Shown here one piece after another: positions 13,002-26,000 of a stretch of 64,000 nt of DNA. Under the pieces are notes generated by a model. It had not been told where the DNA came from. It made no database searches and saw only the letters and a program-made list of their open reading frames with translations. Source of the DNA: Melampsora larici-populina 98AG31. Its lineage: Eukaryota > Basidiomycota > Pucciniomycetes > Pucciniales > Melampsoraceae. Made by a program: the position numbers and the translations under genes. The stretch's first letter is position 1. Every line of letters begins with the position of its first letter. The stretch lies in NCBI RefSeq assembly GCF_000204055.1, contig NW_006768825.1, positions 62,001 through 126,000 on the forward strand. The letters are read 5' to 3'.

Positions 13002-14713
13002 GTTGAGGAAAGAAGTTGTTTGAGGAAATTTGATTGAAGATCGATGGGATGGAAATGGGCAAATGAATTCAGAGGTTTGAGAAATTAGGGACTGGGCGAG
13101 GTTTCGACCGACAGAGGATTTAGCCACCTCAATAAGCGCATGAATCCCCTGGAAGTCGACCGAAGCGATTTATGCAAACAGGAGGTGTCAGGATTACTCC
13201 TACAAGCCCAAGAGACCCGACTGTCAGATGATTTCACCAAAACCAGAGCGAGAGCAACCTGTGAAAGGTATATCAGGCTATCCAGAAGCGTTCTGCCATA
13301 GGCTTTTGGCTGAGGTGGGGGGGGAAATTTTGAATAGACAGCTCGTCTTAGGGAGGGTCATGCCTGTGCGCCACCCTATTTTTTTTAGTGCCATAAAGCT
13401 TACTAAAAAAAATAAGGAAATTTCATATTGATTGAACAGTGGCTTAGCTGTTTGCAACTCGCTTTCAACTACGGTTGAATTGCAATTTTGCAGAGCTTCG
13501 CCCAGTCCCTATTGATTATGTACGGTAGAAGATTTTGGAAAACTTCCATGTTGTTCAAGGGTTTTTCCTTTAACTTGACAAACTCCTTCTTGCGCGACGG
13601 CGACGGTGACTTTTATTTAGTTAAGGTTCATCCGTTCACTAGGAATTGTGGCGCCATGTCGCCATGTCGCCATGACAAATTGATAAAATCTGATAAAAAA
13701 ATACACACAAACTTGGATACAGCATAGGAAAAGGATAGAGAGTCAGACAAAGTTGCTGTTGGGGGTTTTTAATTCTTGCAGGGATCGCAATGGCATTAGC
13801 CCAATACTTTCTTTTCAAGATGCATAACCCAGTTATTTTATTTTACCTGAAGCCTAAGGCTGACTGTTGACAATTATATAAATTTCAAAAAAATGGGGTA
13901 CGTATTTGAAATACAAAAACGAGTAGTAGATAGGTTGGATGAGAGAATCAAAATAAAGCTGATCTCAAAGGATAACTTGAAAGATCATCAATGAGCAAAA
14001 ATAAATTGCTGAAAAGTTAAGACTGAAAAACAATACACGGATGGCATTGGCTGGCACTCAATTTGGCACTTTTTTAGTATGTTTTTTTGCAAGCTCAAGC
14101 TGGCATGACATTAAATCACACATGATAGAGATTTATGCCTTTTTTCTATATGGCGGCTGGGTAGCAATTCACAATTGCCTGCTGAAGTGTATACAGACGT
14201 TGTGATGTCTTCACCCGGATGCGATGATTGAACATTTCTAGTGCTCTGCGTATCCTTGAACCACAATTAGCTTTGAACAAAATCTTACGCAACCTAGAGT
14301 CCATTGAAGCATAAAAACATGCCGCATACATGGAAAGACAATGATCAAATTTGATTGAGTTGGAATCCCTTCACAGCTTTCCAATGTTCATACTTTTTGT
14401 CAATAAAACCGTACCTTATATAAGGAATTGATGAAAAATGTTGCTTCGAGAATTCGTTATTATCTTATAAATCATGAATCTAAATCAATCAGAAACACAT
14501 AGAGAATAAAAGAATAAATAAATAAAAAAGAAAGTGATATGATTGGCAATGGCAGTAAGATGAGCAAAGTGGTTTCCAAAGAAAGAAAGAAGTTACATCA
14601 AAAAGTAATATGCATGAGAAGATACCAAAAAGAAAACATTGATTTGTGGAAATAAAAATCTGAGTTATATAAAAGCAAAACCAAAAAAAAAGATATATAA
14701 ATATTTACGATTC
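13002..14713. other. Intergenic, no gene
   Basis: Mixed composition with a short G-run at 13317-13324 and an inverted repeat with 11-bp arms (13379-13389 and 13402-13412) ending in T8/A8. No coding structure was recognised. Sequence from about 14337 onward is the 3' flank shared with the duplicated tetraspanin copy at 17.1 kb. Confidence 0.4.
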
Positions 14714-15701
14714 TTATACAAATCCTCCTTTACCACCTGTGATTAACTTATAATCGATTCTCAGAAACCTAAAATGAGCAAAAAAAGAATGTATGAGTTA
14801 GATGTATGTCAAGAGGTTTAGAAAGTCGCGTAGTTTCTTACCTTTTCTTCTGGATGCGTAAGTTTGCAATACAAGCAGCAGTCAAAAACAAACCAAGCTC
14901 AAGTATAGTGAAACCATAAAGCTAATCAAGAATCATAAGGTCCGAGATCAATAATCCAATCAAAGCAAAATCGATGAATCATAAGGTTAATCAAGGTTTG
15001 AAAGGAACTTACAGTGGTGAATGTGTTATTGAAAAGATCATCTGCTTTGTTTGTAAAAGGTCCCACACAACCAATTGAAACATTAGGATCAGGATCCTTA
15101 GGAATTGTTTCCGGATCCGAACAAAACCCAGTCCTTAGTTCTGGTTCAAACAATCCCGCAGCAGTAGCATTAAACCATCCACAACATTGTAACGAGTCTT
15201 GTAAATACAATTTGATATTCAAAGGCTGTTCAATCCAAACGGGTGTGAAGAGTGAACGGATTCGAAGGGTTGTGAACCAGATGGTTGTAGCGGCTCCCAT
15301 TGTTAAAAGAAAGACGAATAGGATGAATAACATGTGGATCGCTACTGGTCTTGTGGCTGCATTGTCTCGAGTTGGTCTTGTTAATAATGGCCAGAGTGAG
15401 ATGATGAACGCGATAAAAGTAGCTATTGAAAAGATGTGACCGGCTAAAGATTCGAATGAAAGCACAAAGAAAGAAATCAGTTTTAAGCATGAATCATGCT
15501 CCAGAAGATGAAAAACTTACCATGGACAAAGTTAGTGGATAGAGTTAAACGAGTGATCAGATGTCGATTTGGTAAAGGTGCTGAATGCAGAAGATGTTTC
15601 CAACGTAAGACGATTAAGAGAGTAAAGATTGCAGCAGCCAATAGAGCGATATCGAAGAAGATGAAGATATAAGTATATCTAGTTAATGCGGCAAGTTTCA
15701 T
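14714..15701 (-). CDS. Tetraspanin-like four-TM protein, copy A
   Basis: Four exons (15701-15521, 15443-15013, 14921-14842, 14768-14714; phases 1, 0, 2) give 248 residues. Hydrophobic segments lie at about 9-33, 61-80, 90-113 and 203-225. The large loop between TM3 and TM4 (about 114-200) contains the LQCCGWFN sequence. CCG in this position is the tetraspanin signature, and further loop cysteines (FCSD, IGCVG) can pair with it. N-glycosylation sequons NAT, NVS and NTT are present. The short C-terminal tail ends GGKGGFV. Tetraspanins organise membrane microdomains, and fungal PLS1-type members are needed for appressorium penetration. Assignment to a specific fungal subfamily (PLS1, TSP2, TSP3) is not possible by eye. 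It is the left copy of a tandem pair. Confidence 0.82.
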
Positions 15702-17498
15702 CTTGAATGTGTGGTGTGTCAGTGTGGAGGATGAGAAAGCGAAATAAGGCTTTCATGAAATTGGATTGCCTAAACCAGCTAGACCTGCACCCCGCTCAGC
15801 CTCGACGGATGATACCCCGTGTGGTACCGAGATGGCTGCACGGAGCTGAGGGAGCCCCGAGACAGTGCAGGACTCTCGGGCCCAGGCCTCTTCCACGGAC
15901 CACCACACATGCTACGTCGTGTTTGAACAAACTCTTGTGAAGCATACTGCCATTCCATTCCAATTTGAACAACTCCCTCTCAGGCAAGCAATTAGTTGAG
16001 AGAGCGAATTATAATTCATGGCTTATATTTACACAAGGTTTGGTGTATGAGCAGACAATATTGGCTGGGGATTCGTGGGCAAGTGCTGAGCAAGCGTAGG
16101 GATGGGGCATTCATTCCAACCCCAGGCTCAGTCTTTCAAGCTCTCCCTGGAGTCAAGACAATTTGAGAAGGCTTGCCATGTCAAGAAGATGCGCCTTGAC
16201 CTCCTAAGTACCCGGCCCAACCCAGTATGAATAGCCCTTTGGGGTAAAATTTGGAAATTGTACTTTTGTGCAGCATCCAGACATATGTGCATCCTTTGAG
16301 TATGTCACATTCATGAAAATCTACCACACGATGTCACACTCACAGGTTGTTGGTATCTGGAAACCAGGTATTGCCCATATCATCTGTAGCACTTGGCCAA
16401 AGTCCTTGGGAACTTCTTCAGTGTATCATATCTCTTCATCCTGATGATATAAATCTATTGTACCAAAGGCCTTGTGTGCGCACTCAACCAAGACATGTTG
16501 GATCTTTGAAGTTTTGTTATTAGGTTCAAGAAATCAATAGAGAACAGAATTTAAAAACAGAGTTTTGTGCACCATCCCATCACACCTGGTGTAAGGTTTT
16601 GCCAAGTTGGACAGCTCTTCAGAAATTGTGGTGTTTTTTTCTCTCTTGCCAACTGAAGCCTCTTGTTACTCTGTAATAATTGTATCAAATAAGAAGTGAG
16701 CTACATGAATGCGTGTAGAATAATCAGGTGCACATGACCTTTCTTTGGTCCAAAGTACTTTTGTCTATAGGGTAAGAAGTTATGAAGCATTGAAAATGTC
16801 CCTAGCCAAACTTTTCCGGATCACATGCCAATATTCATGTATAAGCTGTAAGTTACTATCTCTCAACTAATTGCTTGTCCAAGAGGAACTTACAGGTCAA
16901 GTTGGCATTCCATTAAATGTTGGACATTGAGAAGAGATGAAAGAGGTTTAGATTGAAGTCTTGATTGGCTTTAACAAAGCAACAGCTGTATTTTTTGGTT
17001 CTTGAGGGCAAATTAATATTTTTCAAGGCTTAAACACTTTTTTTGGCTTTTCTCAATGTCCGACGTACATATGATAGAATGGTTGTTGTAACCTAATTCC
17101 TGAAACCCTCAATTACAAATGAAGTATTTATGGAATGACAATGATCAAACTCAGTGAAGTTGAGATTCCTTCCAAACGCTTGAATGTTCATACTTTTCAG
17201 TTGTTTGATATATCCTCAACAAATCTGTGCCTTATAAATTTGATTTCTATATGCTTTTTTCAAAATATTGTTCTTATCTTATCTAATGAAACTGAATCAA
17301 TCAGAAACAAAAACAAGGATTAAATAAAAGGAGGGAAATAATGTTATTAAAAGTACAAAAAAATCTCAAAGTTATTTTTTGAAAATTACACCAAAAACAG
17401 TCATACGCATGAGAAGATACCAAAAAATGTTGTGTCAATGTGACGAGAATTATTTAAAAAGAAAATCACAAAAGTATATGTTTATTAACGTATGATTT
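15702..17498. other. Spacer between the tetraspanin copies
   Basis: A GC-rich patch at about 15780-15905 contrasts with the AT-rich surroundings and produces overlapping open frames on both strands, neither with recognisable features. The remainder (16.0-17.1 kb) has no coding structure. From about 17133 it is the 3' flank of copy B. Confidence 0.4.
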
Positions 17499-18497
17499 TT
17501 ATACAAATCCTCCTTTACCACCTGTGGTCAACTTATAATCGATTCTCAAAAACCTGAAAAAGAGAGAAAAGTAGTTCAGATAATTTCATTCTTAAGAGGT
17601 TTCAAAAAGTAACAAAGGATTCTTACCTCTTCTTTTGTATGCGTAGGTTGGTGATAGAAGCAGCTGTCAAGAACAAACCAAGCTCAATGATAGTAAAACC
17701 ATACAGCTGTTCAAAAATTGAAAGGTCCAACATCAATAACTCAATCAAAGCAAGATGAATGGATCATAAGAGTCATCAGAGTGCAAAAAGTCTTACAGTG
17801 GTAAATGCGTTATTAAAAAGATCATCAGCTTGTTTTGTAAAAGGTCCTACACAACCAATTGAAACATTAGGATCAGGATCTCTAACGATCGATTCCGGAT
17901 TCGAGCAATACCCCGTCCTTAATTCTTGATCAAACATTCCTGAAGCAGTAGCATTAAACCATCCACAACATTGTAACGAGTTTTGTAAAAACAATTTGAT
18001 CTCCAAAGGTTGTTCAATCCAAACAGGTGTAAAGAGAGCACGAATCCGAAGGGTTGTGAACCAGATCGTTGTGGCGGCTCCCATGGTCAAAAGAAAGACG
18101 ACTAAGATAAATAACATGTGGATTGCTACTGGTCTTGTTGCTGCATTGTCTCTTGTTGGTTTGGTGAACACTGGCCAAAGTGAAATGACAAAACTAACAA
18201 AAGTAGCTATTGAGAAGATCAGACCAGCTGAAGATTCGAATACAAAAGAAAAAGAAAATCATTAGTTTCAAGAAACTATTCATGAATTAAAGATGGAAAG
18301 GTTTTTTTGGACTGACCATTGACAAAGTTGGTGGATAGAGCTAAACGAGTGATAATGCTTTCGTTTGGTAAAGGGTCAGAAGCTAAAAGAGATTTCCAAC
18401 CTAAGACGACTAAAAGAGTAAAGATTGCAGCAGCCAATAGAGCGATATCGAAAAAGATAAAAATATAAGTATATCTAGTTAGTGCATCGAGTTTCAT
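17499..18497 (-). CDS. Tetraspanin-like four-TM protein, copy B
   Basis: Four exons (18497-18317, 18227-17797, 17706-17627, 17553-17499) match copy A exactly in length and phase and give 248 residues. An in-frame ATG six codons upstream of 18497 exists, but alignment with copy A supports MKLDALTRYT as the start. Four TM segments, the LQCCGWFN motif in the big loop, the later loop cysteines (YCSN, IGCVG) and the GGKGGFV tail are all kept. Substitutions are mostly conservative (for example LFTPVWIEQPL identical, TGFCS to TGYCS). Both copies look intact, so this appears to be a recent duplication under constraint. Confidence 0.82.
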
Positions 18498-18547
18498 CCT
18501 GACTGCCGAAGACACCCTTGAGGTTTATAATCTAATTTAATTTATTG

Positions 18548-18582
<35 letters not shown>

Positions 18583-20622
18583 CTGATCCAAGTTGAGGTA
18601 GTACAAAAGGAAACAAATGTTTACAAATTCGCCAAACTTTCAAATTTCTAAAATGCGACCTGCGCTATCAATATAAAGAAAGTTAAATAAAATAATTAGG
18701 ATAAGAAAGTTCAATCGGAAAGGAGAGAACTAATTTGTTTTTGCTTCATTTCAATGCGAATGGCATTGGTCGTCAAAATTAATCATCATCATCTATCATC
18801 ATCATCATTGTCCTTTGTTGTTGCTATATCAGTCCAAAGAAAATATGTACTGGTTTTAATTTTACTTTTGACTTGTTTCTAAGGCAGGACAACAAAAATC
18901 AAAAAACTAAACCAGTCACCAACCCCGAAGATCCAACTGAGCAACACGGCATAATTAATCGAAGAGATGCGAGTGCAGATCTCTGACTTGTGATCAGCCG
19001 AAGAGACCATTTTTGGGATCCTTCCATTTCAGCACTTTTGGAAACAGAGATCTTCATATGACTCAACTGCCTCTCAAGTGGCTTCCCTACCGAACGATAC
19101 TTCAGTTGTAAGCAAGTTTTATTACAACATTCGGACTCGAGGGACTGGTCTTTCGGGATTCGTGAATCAATATCTGTTTCTTGATCTTGTTCACTCATCC
19201 TTTCAACATGCATCATGAACTTCACTCAATGAAATATGTCTTCAGAGTTTTATGACTTCTGATCTGCAAATGAAGTCTTCAAAATCAGGATGTGAATGAT
19301 TTTGGTGGTGATTTACAGGTCTTGCGGCCCGGTGTCATCACAAACTTGAATCCTTTGCGGGGCGCTCCTAACGTCGCGAGCTCGCTACGCAGCGCTGGAA
19401 GAGACTTGCACGCCCTGTCTTGGCAAGACACTCCACAATCTGTGTAGGTTTGAAGCGACACAATCTGAGGAGGTCAAAAGGTCTGTCTCAAGAGCAATCA
19501 AACTTGTGTGGTTACGGGTCATACTATGCGATCTTGTACCCGACATCGAGCGACATCGTGGTTCCAAATCAAAGATGCTCTCAAAAAAATGACACACATC
19601 CTTTTTTGTACTTGTTTTATTTGATTAGGGATCAATACTAAGAATGGAAGATCTGACCAGTTCTTGAGAATCTTAAGCATATTATCATCCTACTAGCTAC
19701 CAAAACCGGATCATCAGACAAAGAGATCCCTACAGAATCCTTTTGTATACACCATAATTATTCCTGTCTTTTGCATATGCAACCCCTGCAGAATCATTGT
19801 TCTGCACATCATAATCAATCCCATTTTTTTATATGCAATCCCTCCATTTTCCAGGTTTCTGAAGCTTGGTGTTCTTAGGCATCTCATTTTTTGGACACTT
19901 TGAGAATAATAGCACATTCATCCAGTTCATCTAACATGGAACTCTGTAACTTTTGTCTTGAGTTATGGAGAAGCTAAAAGAAAATACAAAGAAAAGTTGA
20001 ATATATTTCAAATCATAGAGTCAAAAATAAATCTGACCTGGAGTTGGATCAGCCAGACAAGAAGAGTACATACCTTTGTTGTGCCAATCCAGTGGGTGTC
20101 CATGAACAACTGTGAACCATTAGGGGCAAGTGAGGGGTTTTATAATTATTTTCAAATCACAAAACAATCCAGTCCTTGGGTTGACCAACACCCATTATGA
20201 GACCAATATTATTGGGCTTGGATCTGCTCAACTATCATGACATTGGTTCTCTATCCACTTCACTCAACCCTCTCTGATGCATCCTTGGATATGATGTGAA
20301 ATCAATGACAATGACACTACTCAAGTAGATATAATAGTCAATATATGCCTGCATAAAGTGGCTGATTTTGATATTTTCTTTAGTTTCATATGCAATATCT
20401 ATTACTATCATTTATCTCAGCAATAAATATTAAACAACAGCTTCTGTCCTACCACCTCCCGTGCTTGTATACATTGATTGAAATAATAAATATAAAGATA
20501 GATATCACATATTTTATCCTGTTCTTCGGCATTCCTTGTCGCAAGATTGTACTCGAAATAGTAATCATAAGCTTCAATATGTATCACGTGGTATGTCCTG
20601 CAGGATTCCTGATATGAGAGTT
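18498..20622. other. Intergenic, includes promoter of copy B and a GC-rich patch
   Basis: Holds the AAT microsatellite and a CATCAT-rich stretch (18785-18810). A GC-rich patch lies at about 19325-19420. A 108-codon minus-strand frame (19225-18899) with GTG start contains several Cys and Ser but no motif or splice context. No gene is called. Confidence 0.4.
18550..18579. repeat. (AAT)10 microsatellite
   Basis: Ten perfect AAT units about 50 bp upstream of the tetraspanin copy B start. It lies outside coding sequence and is likely length-variable between isolates. Confidence 0.95.
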
Positions 20623-21696
20623 CTATGCAGAAGAATCCACATAAGTATATGGCTCTTCACTCTGAGATGTCTTCAACATTACTGGCAACTTTTTCTTGCT
20701 CGCGCCTTCAAAAGCTTGATCAGTCTCAAGGATGTGACAAGCTTCGAAAGTAACTAGAATCCACGTAGGTACATCCCAATCAGAACTTTCTGATAAACCA
20801 AACACCGTTTTAAAGAATCGGATTGTAAGCTCACTTTCGTATCCCTCCTTTGTGTGTTATCTTCTCTTTGACTCGGCCTGGACTTTGTGGTACTTCATGG
20901 TTGTGATTTCCAAACATGACAAGAGCTAAATAGACTATAACTCTTCTGTCGTCTGAATATACGTTTCCTCCTTCCTCAGAATCTTTCAATGTCTTCAGTC
21001 GATGAGCTTCTGAGATCCATTTTTGATAATGAGTTTCAAAGTCGTGATACAACAGATCAGATGCTTCTATGTATTGGAGTTTCCTCATCAGACCGACCAC
21101 TTTTCACCCAAAACTTGATGTATCAAAAATTTCACTCACTTGTATGCGGATGCCATAACCAGCGTGATGGTTTCTTAGCAGATTCAGCTACTCTTGTCCT
21201 GAGTTCAAACATTTTATCTTCCACAAAGGCAATCAACCAAGAAATAGCTGAAAAAGCTTCACTCTTTTTCTCTTCATCATTTCCAGAATAATAAGCTCGA
21301 TTTTTAACTGCGTTTTTTAAAGCCCATCTAGCATTGTTCTTTTCCTCGTCGGATATGCTTGAAAAGTATGGCGTGTCTATATGTTTTGTCAAATCTGGAT
21401 TGTTTTCTATAAAACTTAAAACTTCATCTAGATTACGCCAAGAATATCTTTCTTCAGATTCATGCTTTGGTACATGATGATATCGGTCTGATATGTTGGA
21501 TTCCAAAGTCAGCGTGACCGATGGCCATACCGTGCAATGTCAGAACATCCGTACGGCTGCAAAGTAAATAAAAAAGGACGGAAGATGCACCTGGAGTTGT
21601 CATCAATACGGATCTTAAAGTCTCTTCCATGGCGAGGGTTTGACAAGTAAGAAAACTAAAAAGATAAAAGCTAAGGTGGAGTGACCAGTTACACAT
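20623..21696 (-). CDS. Predicted secreted protein, 282 aa, unknown family
   Basis: Proposed exons 21696-21591, 21487-21140, 21066-20835 and 20785-20623 stay in one frame. The start ATG at 21696 opens into a clear signal peptide (MCNWSLHLSFYLFSFLTCQ, cleavage after QTLA near residue 22). The mature part is hydrophilic and helical, with WRNLDEVLSFIENNPDL, RWALKNAVKNRAYY and a central VIVYLALVMFGNHNHE. It has few cysteines. I do not recognise the family. The domain-free helical layout with a signal peptide fits the larger class of rust secreted proteins. The last intron is only 49 nt and its acceptor was chosen by phase, so the C-terminal ~55 residues are less certain. Confidence 0.6.
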
Positions 21697-23014
21697 TTTC
21701 ACTCCGGTGGTCGATTCAGGTTCGGCGATGACAAAGCGTTGAGGTGAGACTCAAGTGGATTTGAAATGAATCTTGTAAGGAGTCACTGTGGCAGAGACAA
21801 AGAACATCCTTTTATCAAGTCATGAGTCATGAGGGGCGAGCTCTTCCGTTTACCTAAGTCGTGGCGAATCGAAGTGCGTAGTTTACATACTGGTAGTACA
21901 GCTCTTCTAAGCGGCCAAGCCGAAGCGTATCATGATACCGGTATCATACACAAGCTTACACAAGTACGGGAAGGTCGTACGGCTCTGAATGATCGATCAA
22001 TTTCATCTTTTCTTTCGCTCCTATTTTCTGAAGATCATTGAAACGCTAGATAGACAGATCTGGCAGCCTACATTTTCGGCAAATGGCATCGTCTCACCAC
22101 GCCGGGCATGGATGTTACAGATCGGTTTTCTGTGATCGATCTTTCATGCAGGATTGCCTTTTTTCGTCTCCTGACCCTCATGACGAAATCCGCACATCCG
22201 GTTCATAACAGTTTAGTTTGAAAGGTGTGTGTGTGATGGATTTCCTTGATCTGGTGCTTGAATCGCGCTTTGAGGAATGTCGCGTTTCAATCGAGTGGAG
22301 TGTGTATCGTCCACTCACCAATCCCAGCTGAGCCATGTAAATACGACTCGATGACCTCGTCAGCTCCTCTTTCTCGCGATTCATGATCCTCAATCGAAAT
22401 GAAGAGATAGACAATTTTGCTCAGCTTCGCTCCATCCGCCCAACTTTTCACTCATCATTTCTGCGGGACCTTCATTTGAAAACGGATCCAAACTCCATTA
22501 ACCGAAAAACCACCCTCTTGACTTGAACTTAGGAGATTATAGAGCTGATTTGATGAAATCTTTCACTTTTTCAATTTTGAAAACCATCCTTTTTGGTTTG
22601 TTTTCAAACTAAGATTTATCGGAAGTCCTTACAGCATGAACAATGCCTCTGATCATGCGAGGGGAAACAGACTACACGTCTCTATACACCAAGATCGGTG
22701 ATCTTCCATCCAGGATATATTCACTGCCTGGTTTTCTCTTAACTTTTTGACTAGAGAATTAAGCTCGCGAAACGTACATTGATCCTATTGTGAGTCTTCT
22801 TTGAACCTTTCTTGATAATAGCTCTCTCCAGTTGCACTTTTGTGTTCTTTCATCTGACAAAAAGCTACTTTTTGAACAGAATATCACAGTCCCAACGCTT
22901 CCGAATCACCTTTCAAGATTATGTGAGAATTCCTCTTCTTTTCTCGTCGTGAAGCAATCATCCTTTTTATCTGAAAGTTAATGGACCACAAATCGATGTG
23001 ATTATGTAGTAATA
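21697..23014. other. Divergent promoter region
   Basis: Shared 5' region between the minus-strand secreted protein and the plus-strand RGS-LOV gene. It contains a perfect 16-bp palindrome (21932-21947, core ACCGGT) within a GC-richer patch. No coding exon was recognised. A 5' UTR intron for the RGS-LOV gene is possible. Confidence 0.4.
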
Positions 23015-26000
23015 ATGGAAGAAGAAACACCTCGGATCAGAGGCAACTCTGACAAATTTCAAGTGAAGTCTGTAGAAATGGTGAATCGTACCTTGAGTGA
23101 TCCTACCCAACAGTCAAACACCGAAGGATTATCAGTACCTCATCCTGTAAGTTTTTCATATCTCTCATCTCACAATCTCGGTTAATGAGTAGATTTTATT
23201 TTCTTGATAACTTTATTTCACAACTTGAAGCAAAGACGTTCTATATCTCCAAATATAAGAACTTATTTAGAAAACCAATTAGTCAAATTTCGTGAGGCTC
23301 AGCAACATGTGAAATATACAGAAGAGGAACCTTTTGAGGCTTTACACCTACCCAAGCGTGAGCTCATTATCCTAACAAGATCTTTTTAACATGAAACTGA
23401 TTTGAACTGAATCCTTTAAAAGCGTCATATGGAATGTACGCCTCGCAACATAAATCCTTTCAATCGATGCGCGAGACAGTGATTTCGATGCCATTAACTC
23501 TTAGCGATAGTATGAGTGAAAGAGAAAAAGAGTATGATACTAAACTTAGTGAAAGGAATCGAATTCGAGAAATAAAAGAGTTTAGTCTATTTCTCTTTTA
23601 TATTTTAAATTCACTTTTCTGACTTTGTTTATCAATACATAGTCCAGCGCATTGGATCTTTGATACACCATCACGAGTCACCTCACCAGATTCAACTGAA
23701 CAATTAAATGAATTTCAAGATGGGTCTAGCTTAGGACGTGGACTTCATGAAACGAATTATGATGATAATGGATCATCATTCAAAAAACATCATAAAAGGA
23801 ATTCAACTTTCTCAACAGTTTGGGATGAAATCGAACCAGTTGAATCTTGTGATAGTTCTATTAATCCAGTTTGTGTTACTGTACCTAAACTCAAACAAGA
23901 TTCAAGAGAAAATTTAACTTCTTATCCTTTAACAAAAGTACTTAGAAAAGATTTAGAAGATGGTATTTTGAGTTTACTTGATTTATCACAATTTGAAAAT
24001 TTCTTAATGAATCATGAAGCCAGAAATACTTTTAGGAAATGGTTAATTGAAACTCATCAAGTTAATCATGATTCAGGCAATGAATCAAGTCCTTTACCAC
24101 CTCAAGTGATCAAGTTAGATCAATATGTAGATGAAACAATTGCTTGTGAATTATCGAATAAACTTCGGTTTCATTCGAAAGCTCTCTTAGGTATGTTTTA
24201 TTTTATCTGTTCAAACCAATTCAAGTTTTACAATCACTCATCTTGAGTATGTTATTTCTTTAGATATTTATTATCGAGATCATGAAAACATAAAATCAAC
24301 TGCTAGACCAAGAGCTTTAAACAAAAAATCTTTTGTTGATGCATCTGAATTAGCTAATACAAGAGATAGGTTTGGACCTAGTAGAAGTTGGTTACTACAA
24401 TCTCTCTATGATCAAGATTTCAAGGTATGAGCCTTTTCGACTGTTTAATATTGACTGTCAAACTATTGATCTTTCTGATCAAAAATCTACTGGACGTTTA
24501 GGTCTTCATTACAAACAAACTGGTCAACTTGGTGAAGTTGAAATTAGGTAGCGGTCTAGCAGAAGAAGATTATAGTGGTCTAGGTAAGCATATTCTTGGA
24601 GAGAGAATCAACTATATTCCCCGTAACTCAAACTTTTCTCACGATTTGGAAAGGTGATAGTTTTGTTTTATCTAACCCGCGATTCAGGTAAGTGCCTATT
24701 ATCATATTTGAATCGAGAGTTTGGATTCTGATCACATCAATTTTCAACAGAGATAATCCAGTCGTGATTGTATCTCCCGGATTTGCGTGAGTGAAACACA
24801 AGCTTTCAGCTTTGTGCGATGATCTGAATCTGTTTTTTTTTGTCTTCAACGACGCCCAAAGTGCTGTCACAGGTCAGTGAAGTATCTGCTCGTATTGTAA
24901 GAAGCAGTTACTGAGATGTGACATCTTTACTTCCTTGAAAAATTGAAAATATGATCAGGATACGATAGCAAGGGCATCATTGGACGGAATTGTCGGTGAG
25001 AGCACCATATTCAATCTCAAATGATTCAAAGATGTGATTTTCAACAACGTCTTTCATCTTAATCCACAACGACTGCTCTGATAGGTTCTTGCAAGGTAAA
25101 CGTTTCATCTTCAATTGTCTTGAAATCTAAACTAACTTGAATTCTATAGGTCCAAAAACAAACCCTAATTCAATTGAACGTTTACGAAAGGGCTTACAAG
25201 CTGGAGAGCCATGTGTCGAGCTTTTATTAAATTATCGTAGTGATGGAACTCCATTTCAGTGTTTACTCACTATCCTTCCACTTTTCGATCAAAAAGGCGG
25301 ATTAACTTGTTAGTCTCATCTACACGGCTTTCTCGTACTATTGACTTCACGCTCATTTTTCTCAAATCATTTGTTTTGCGTTAGACTATATTGGAGGACA
25401 AGTGGTGAGTTACACTTTCATTTGTTGAACAGATGCTATCTTTTCACTCCTAATACTGAACTGTCATATAATGTGATCTGATTATGAATTTCAGAACGTC
25501 ACAGGTGCGCTCAAGGCATTTGGAGATCTTGCTTCTGTTGTCAGACCGCCTGCAGATCAATCACAACCGAAAATCCAAACTTTGACAATTTCAAACCCAT
25601 CACCTACGATGAACAAACACATTCAAGGATTTCAAACCAATGAAGAAATACCTAATCCATCAAATTGTCCAGGTAGTGAAACCAACACACTTTGTCCAAA
25701 CCGATCAAGACATCATACTGGAGATTCAAATTCATCACATCATACTGGAAAACTTGCTAAATTGAATTGGTTAACTTCTATTGTCAAACGTGAAAAAGAA
25801 GTCTTGGATTTAGAGTTTCAAGGGTATTCGAAATTTGCTACTCCTTGTGAAACTTTAGAAAATAACATTTCTTCTTTTCAATCAGCATATTCAAAAGTTG
25901 AGATTTGGATAACTTTTTTTACAATTTTATAAAATAAAATTATGAGATCTTCAACTGATTCTTCTTCTTGATGATTAACTCTTTGGATGGATTTCTTTAG

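Larger units (their letters stand above)
14337..18497. repeat. Tandem segmental duplication carrying two tetraspanin genes
   Basis: Copy A covers about 14337-15701 and copy B about 17133-18497, about 2.8 kb apart and in the same orientation. Similarity is high across all four exons, and exon lengths are identical (181, 431, 80 and 55 nt). It continues at lower identity past the stop codons into the 3' flank: both flanks share 'gacaatgatcaaa' and 'atgttcatacttt' in the same order. The spacer (15702-17132) is unrelated to the duplicated unit. Confidence 0.85.

Noticed and set aside
15014..15439. 141-codon + strand frame
   Set aside because: It is the antisense shadow of tetraspanin copy A. The same shadow appears opposite copy B.
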